From positions 8,184,001 to 8,248,000 of the forward strand of contig NZ_CP107785.1 of the NCBI RefSeq assembly GCF_036345915.1: a DNA stretch of 64,000 nt. Reading direction: 5' to 3'. A program made the position numbers and the translations under genes. Below the pieces are notes generated by a model. It ran no database searches, was not told the origin of the DNA, and saw only the letters and a program-made list of their open reading frames with translations. This DNA comes from Nocardia sp. NBC_00565 (GTDB lineage: Bacteria > Actinomycetota > Actinomycetes > Mycobacteriales > Mycobacteriaceae). Shown one piece after another: positions 62,251 to 64,000 of this stretch (position 1 is its first letter; each line of letters opens with the position of its first letter).

Positions 62251-63803
62251 TACGACTTCTCCTCACGTAGTTGACGCTTGAGCACTTTCCCGGCCGCGCT
62301 GTAGGGCAGCTGATCGCGGAATTCGATGAACCGGGGGACCTTGAAGTTGGCGAGAACCGTTGTCGCGTGCGCCAATACCTGGTCCTCGGTCAGCGTCGAA
62401 CCCGGTTTGCGCACCACGTAGGCCTTGCCCACCTCGCCCATTCGGGTATCGGGTACGCCGATGACCGCGGATTCCGCGACACCGTCGAGCCGCGCGAGTG
62501 CCTGTTCGATCTCCGCCGGGTACACATTGAATCCGCCGGAGATGTACATATCCTTGAGCCGGTCGGTGATCTTCAGATAGCCGCGCTCGTCGATCGTGCC
62601 GATATCCCCGGTGTGCAGCCAGCCATCGGCATCGATGGTCTCCGCGGTGCTTTCGGGATCATTGAGATAGCCGAGCATCACATTCGGGCCGCGCAGCAGC
62701 ACCTCACCCGCGTCACTGAGCCGCAGTTCGAAGTCGGCGATCGGGCGTCCGCAGGTATTCGCGATGGTCTCGGCGTCATCGTCCGGTCGGCACATGGTGC
62801 CGAAACCGGCGGCCTCGGAAAGACCATATGCCGTGATGACGATGTCGAATTCGAGTTCGGAGCGCATCCGCTCGATCAATACCACCGGCACGGTTGCCGC
62901 ACCGGTCGCGGCGATCCGCAGCGTGCTGAGATCGAACTTGGCGCGGTCCGGAAAGTCGAGGATGGTCTGGTAGATGGTGGGCGGCCCGGGGAGCACGGTG
63001 ATCTTCTCTTCGCCGATCAGCCGCATGGCGGTCGGCACGTCGAACACCACCTGCGGAATGATCGTCGCCCCGGTCACCAGACATACCAGGATTCCGGCCT
63101 TGTAACCGAAGTTGTGGAAGAACGGGCTGATCACCAGATAGCGATCGTCGCTGTGCACCGTGGTGCACTCGGCCCAGGCCCGCACCACCGACAGTGCCTG
63201 CCGGTGCGCGACCAAGGTGCCCTTGCTGCGCCCGGTAGTGCCCGAGGTGAACAGGATGTCGGAAATATCCTCGGGGTCAACCGATTCCGCGCGTTCTACC
63301 GCCGCCGCCAAGGAGACGGTTTCGGCGATACCGGCCAATTGGGACCAGTTCAGTGCGTCCGCGTCGGTGGTTTCGGTATCCGATTCGACCGGAATCACGA
63401 CCACCGTGTCGATGCGCAGATCCGGTGCGGCGGTGCGCAATTCGGCGAGCCGGTCGCGGCCGAGGAAGGTGCCCGCGATGAACAGCGCCTTCGCGTCGAT
63501 TCGGGCCAGCACATCGGCTGCCTCGTCGGCGACATAACGCGTGTTGAGCGGAACCAACGCCGCCCCCGCATAGTGCGCGCCCAACGCGGCGATCACCCAG
63601 TGGTGGGTATTGGGCGCCCACATGGCGACCCGATCGCCCGACCGCACCCCACGGGCGATCAGCGCCCGCGCCACCTGCTGCACTGCCGACAGCAACTGCG
63701 TCCAGTCCAGTCGGACCGTGCCGTCGCCGAGGGCGGGCGCTGCGCCGAAGGTGCGCGCGGCGTCGTGCAGTGCCATGGGTGTCGTCTGTGCAGGGGTTGT
63801 CAC
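62250..63803 (-). CDS. fadD3: acyl-CoA ligase, FadD3-like (HIP-CoA synthetase)
   Basis: First gene of the operon. GTG 63803 with GAGGA five bases upstream gives 517 residues; an upstream ATG at 63881 lies inside the operator and is unlikely. ANL-family motifs: ISDILFTSGTTGRSKGTLVAHRQ (A3), YGLSEAAGFGTMCRP (A5), GWLHTGDIGTIDERGYLKITDRLKDMYISGGFNVYPAEIE (A7-A8) and GKVLKRQLRE with the A10 lysine. Sequence blocks such as APNTHHWVIAALGAHYAGAALVPLNTRY match mycobacterial FadD3, which activates the steroid remnant HIP with CoA. The KstR2 operator upstream supports this. Confidence 0.85.
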   Translation of the reverse strand: MTTPAQTTPMALHDAARTFGAAPALGDGTVRLDWTQLLSAVQQVARALIARGVRSGDRVAMWAPNTHHWVIAALGAHYAGAALVPLNTRYVADEAADVLARIDAKALFIAGTFLGRDRLAELRTAAPDLRIDTVVVIPVESDTETTDADALNWSQLAGIAETVSLAAAVERAESVDPEDISDILFTSGTTGRSKGTLVAHRQALSVVRAWAECTTVHSDDRYLVISPFFHNFGYKAGILVCLVTGATIIPQVVFDVPTAMRLIGEEKITVLPGPPTIYQTILDFPDRAKFDLSTLRIAATGAATVPVVLIERMRSELEFDIVITAYGLSEAAGFGTMCRPDDDAETIANTCGRPIADFELRLSDAGEVLLRGPNVMLGYLNDPESTAETIDADGWLHTGDIGTIDERGYLKITDRLKDMYISGGFNVYPAEIEQALARLDGVAESAVIGVPDTRMGEVGKAYVVRKPGSTLTEDQVLAHATTVLANFKVPRFIEFRDQLPYSAAGKVLKRQLREEKS

Positions 63804-63881
63804 GGTTGTCCTCACCGTCGGCGGGGGTTTTCGCTGCTCGTGCTCGATCAAAGGGGCCGATCTTTCGGCGCGCTCTAACAA

Positions 63882-63895
63882 AGCAAGTGCTTGGT
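63882..63895. promoter_or_regulatory. KstR2-type operator
   Basis: AGCAAGTGCTTGGT matches the KstR2 binding motif AnCAAGnnCTTGnT at every specified base. It lies 78 bp before the fadD3-like start. In mycobacteria and Rhodococcus KstR2 represses genes for HIP (CD-ring) catabolism and is released by HIP-CoA. This makes the whole downstream operon a probable KstR2 regulon member. Confidence 0.85.
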
Positions 63896-63908
63896 AGGTT
63901 ATCCTACC
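63893..63908. promoter_or_regulatory. second palindrome overlapping the KstR2 site
   Basis: GGTAGG-TTAT-CCTACC is a perfect inverted repeat with 6-bp arms. It shares three bases with the right end of the KstR2 motif and ends 3 bp before the GTG of the divergent frame. It could be a site for a second regulator or the core promoter of the divergent gene. Confidence 0.6.
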
Positions 63909-63911
63909 GGC

Positions 63912-64000
63912 GTGGTTGCGATCCAGGCATCAGATTCCGACAAGGGGGGCGGGCCCGAAGGGCAGGGGGGTGGGAACAATACTGCCGCACAGGACGCGCG
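63912..64000 (+). CDS. start of a divergent gene, possibly a TetR-type regulator
   Basis: A frame opening at GTG 63912 reads VVAIQASDSDKGGGPEGQGG and GNNTAAQDA to the window end without a stop. The polar Gly/Asn-rich start followed by a helical start resembles the N-terminal arms of TetR repressors. Its position, divergent from the fadD3 operon across the KstR2 site, would suit kstR2 itself, but 29 residues are too few to tell. There is no ribosome-binding site; the message may be leaderless. Confidence 0.4.
   Translation, partial: MVAIQASDSDKGGGPEGQGGGNNTAAQDA

Overview
The window is high-GC actinobacterial DNA. Gene content and order point to a mycolic-acid-producing member of the Mycobacteriales, most likely Nocardia. 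It carries an iniB-iniA-iniC locus, a dnaK-grpE-dnaJ-hspR operon, clpB beside a flavohemoglobin, a GH76 mannanase-like protein, an EmbR-type regulator and a KstR2-type steroid-degradation operon. As recalled from M. tuberculosis H37Rv, much of it corresponds to Rv0341-Rv0385 in rearranged order, with the right end corresponding to Rv3561-Rv3564.

Layout. 1-7.7 kb: the start of an Hsp70-like gene divergent from iniBAC (a giant Gly/Ala repeat protein and two dynamin-like GTPases). 7.8-14.4 kb: accessory stretch with a HhH protein, an orphan XRE antitoxin, a degenerate Nudix protein, remnants of an MFS pump and a PPOX enzyme, a MarR/DHA2 efflux pair and an AGPS-like flavoenzyme. 14.5-19.1 kb: the HspR-controlled chaperone operon. 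19.7-23.0 kb: two full-length flavohemoglobins and a reductase-only paralogue. 23.2-27.3 kb: a decayed LLM oxidoreductase, a quinone oxidoreductase and clpB with a perfect HAIR site. 27.7-33.6 kb: membrane proteins, SDR, pyrE, a FabH-like ketosynthase and a YhhN protein. 33.7-34.2 kb: relic of an IS200/IS605 transposase. 34.2-43.6 kb: RNA methyltransferase, GH76, two DedA proteins, fba, an EmbR-like regulator, Excalibur and DUF4185 secreted proteins, and a HadA/HadB-like double hotdog protein. 43.7-54.5 kb: Rv0361- to Rv0358-like genes, purA and a large LuxR regulator. 54.6-58.0 kb: tRNA-His and small regulatory or metabolic genes. 58.1-64.0 kb: a tightly overlapped operon fadD3-crotonase-fadE31-fadE32-fadE33 behind a KstR2-type operator.

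The most unusual signal is a dispersed, highly structured intergenic repeat present four times (about 20.9, 27.5, 38.1 and 50.2 kb). Each copy has a 5' hairpin whose sequence changes but whose pairing is kept, a long stem of up to 11+20 bp, an inner hairpin with a compensatory base-pair change, and a tail of about 46-47 bp present in 1 to 4 copies. Two copies 29 kb apart are almost identical. I do not recognise it as a named element.

Functionally, HspR (18.6 kb) probably represses its own operon and clpB through the inverted repeats seen at 14.7, 14.8 and 24.6 kb. The steroid operon is probably silenced by a KstR2 protein until HIP-CoA accumulates. Several genes are visibly decaying (MFS, PPOX, LLM, TnpA, a second Excalibur protein, a duplicated dedA 5' end), so the window has undergone repeated small insertions, duplications and deletions.
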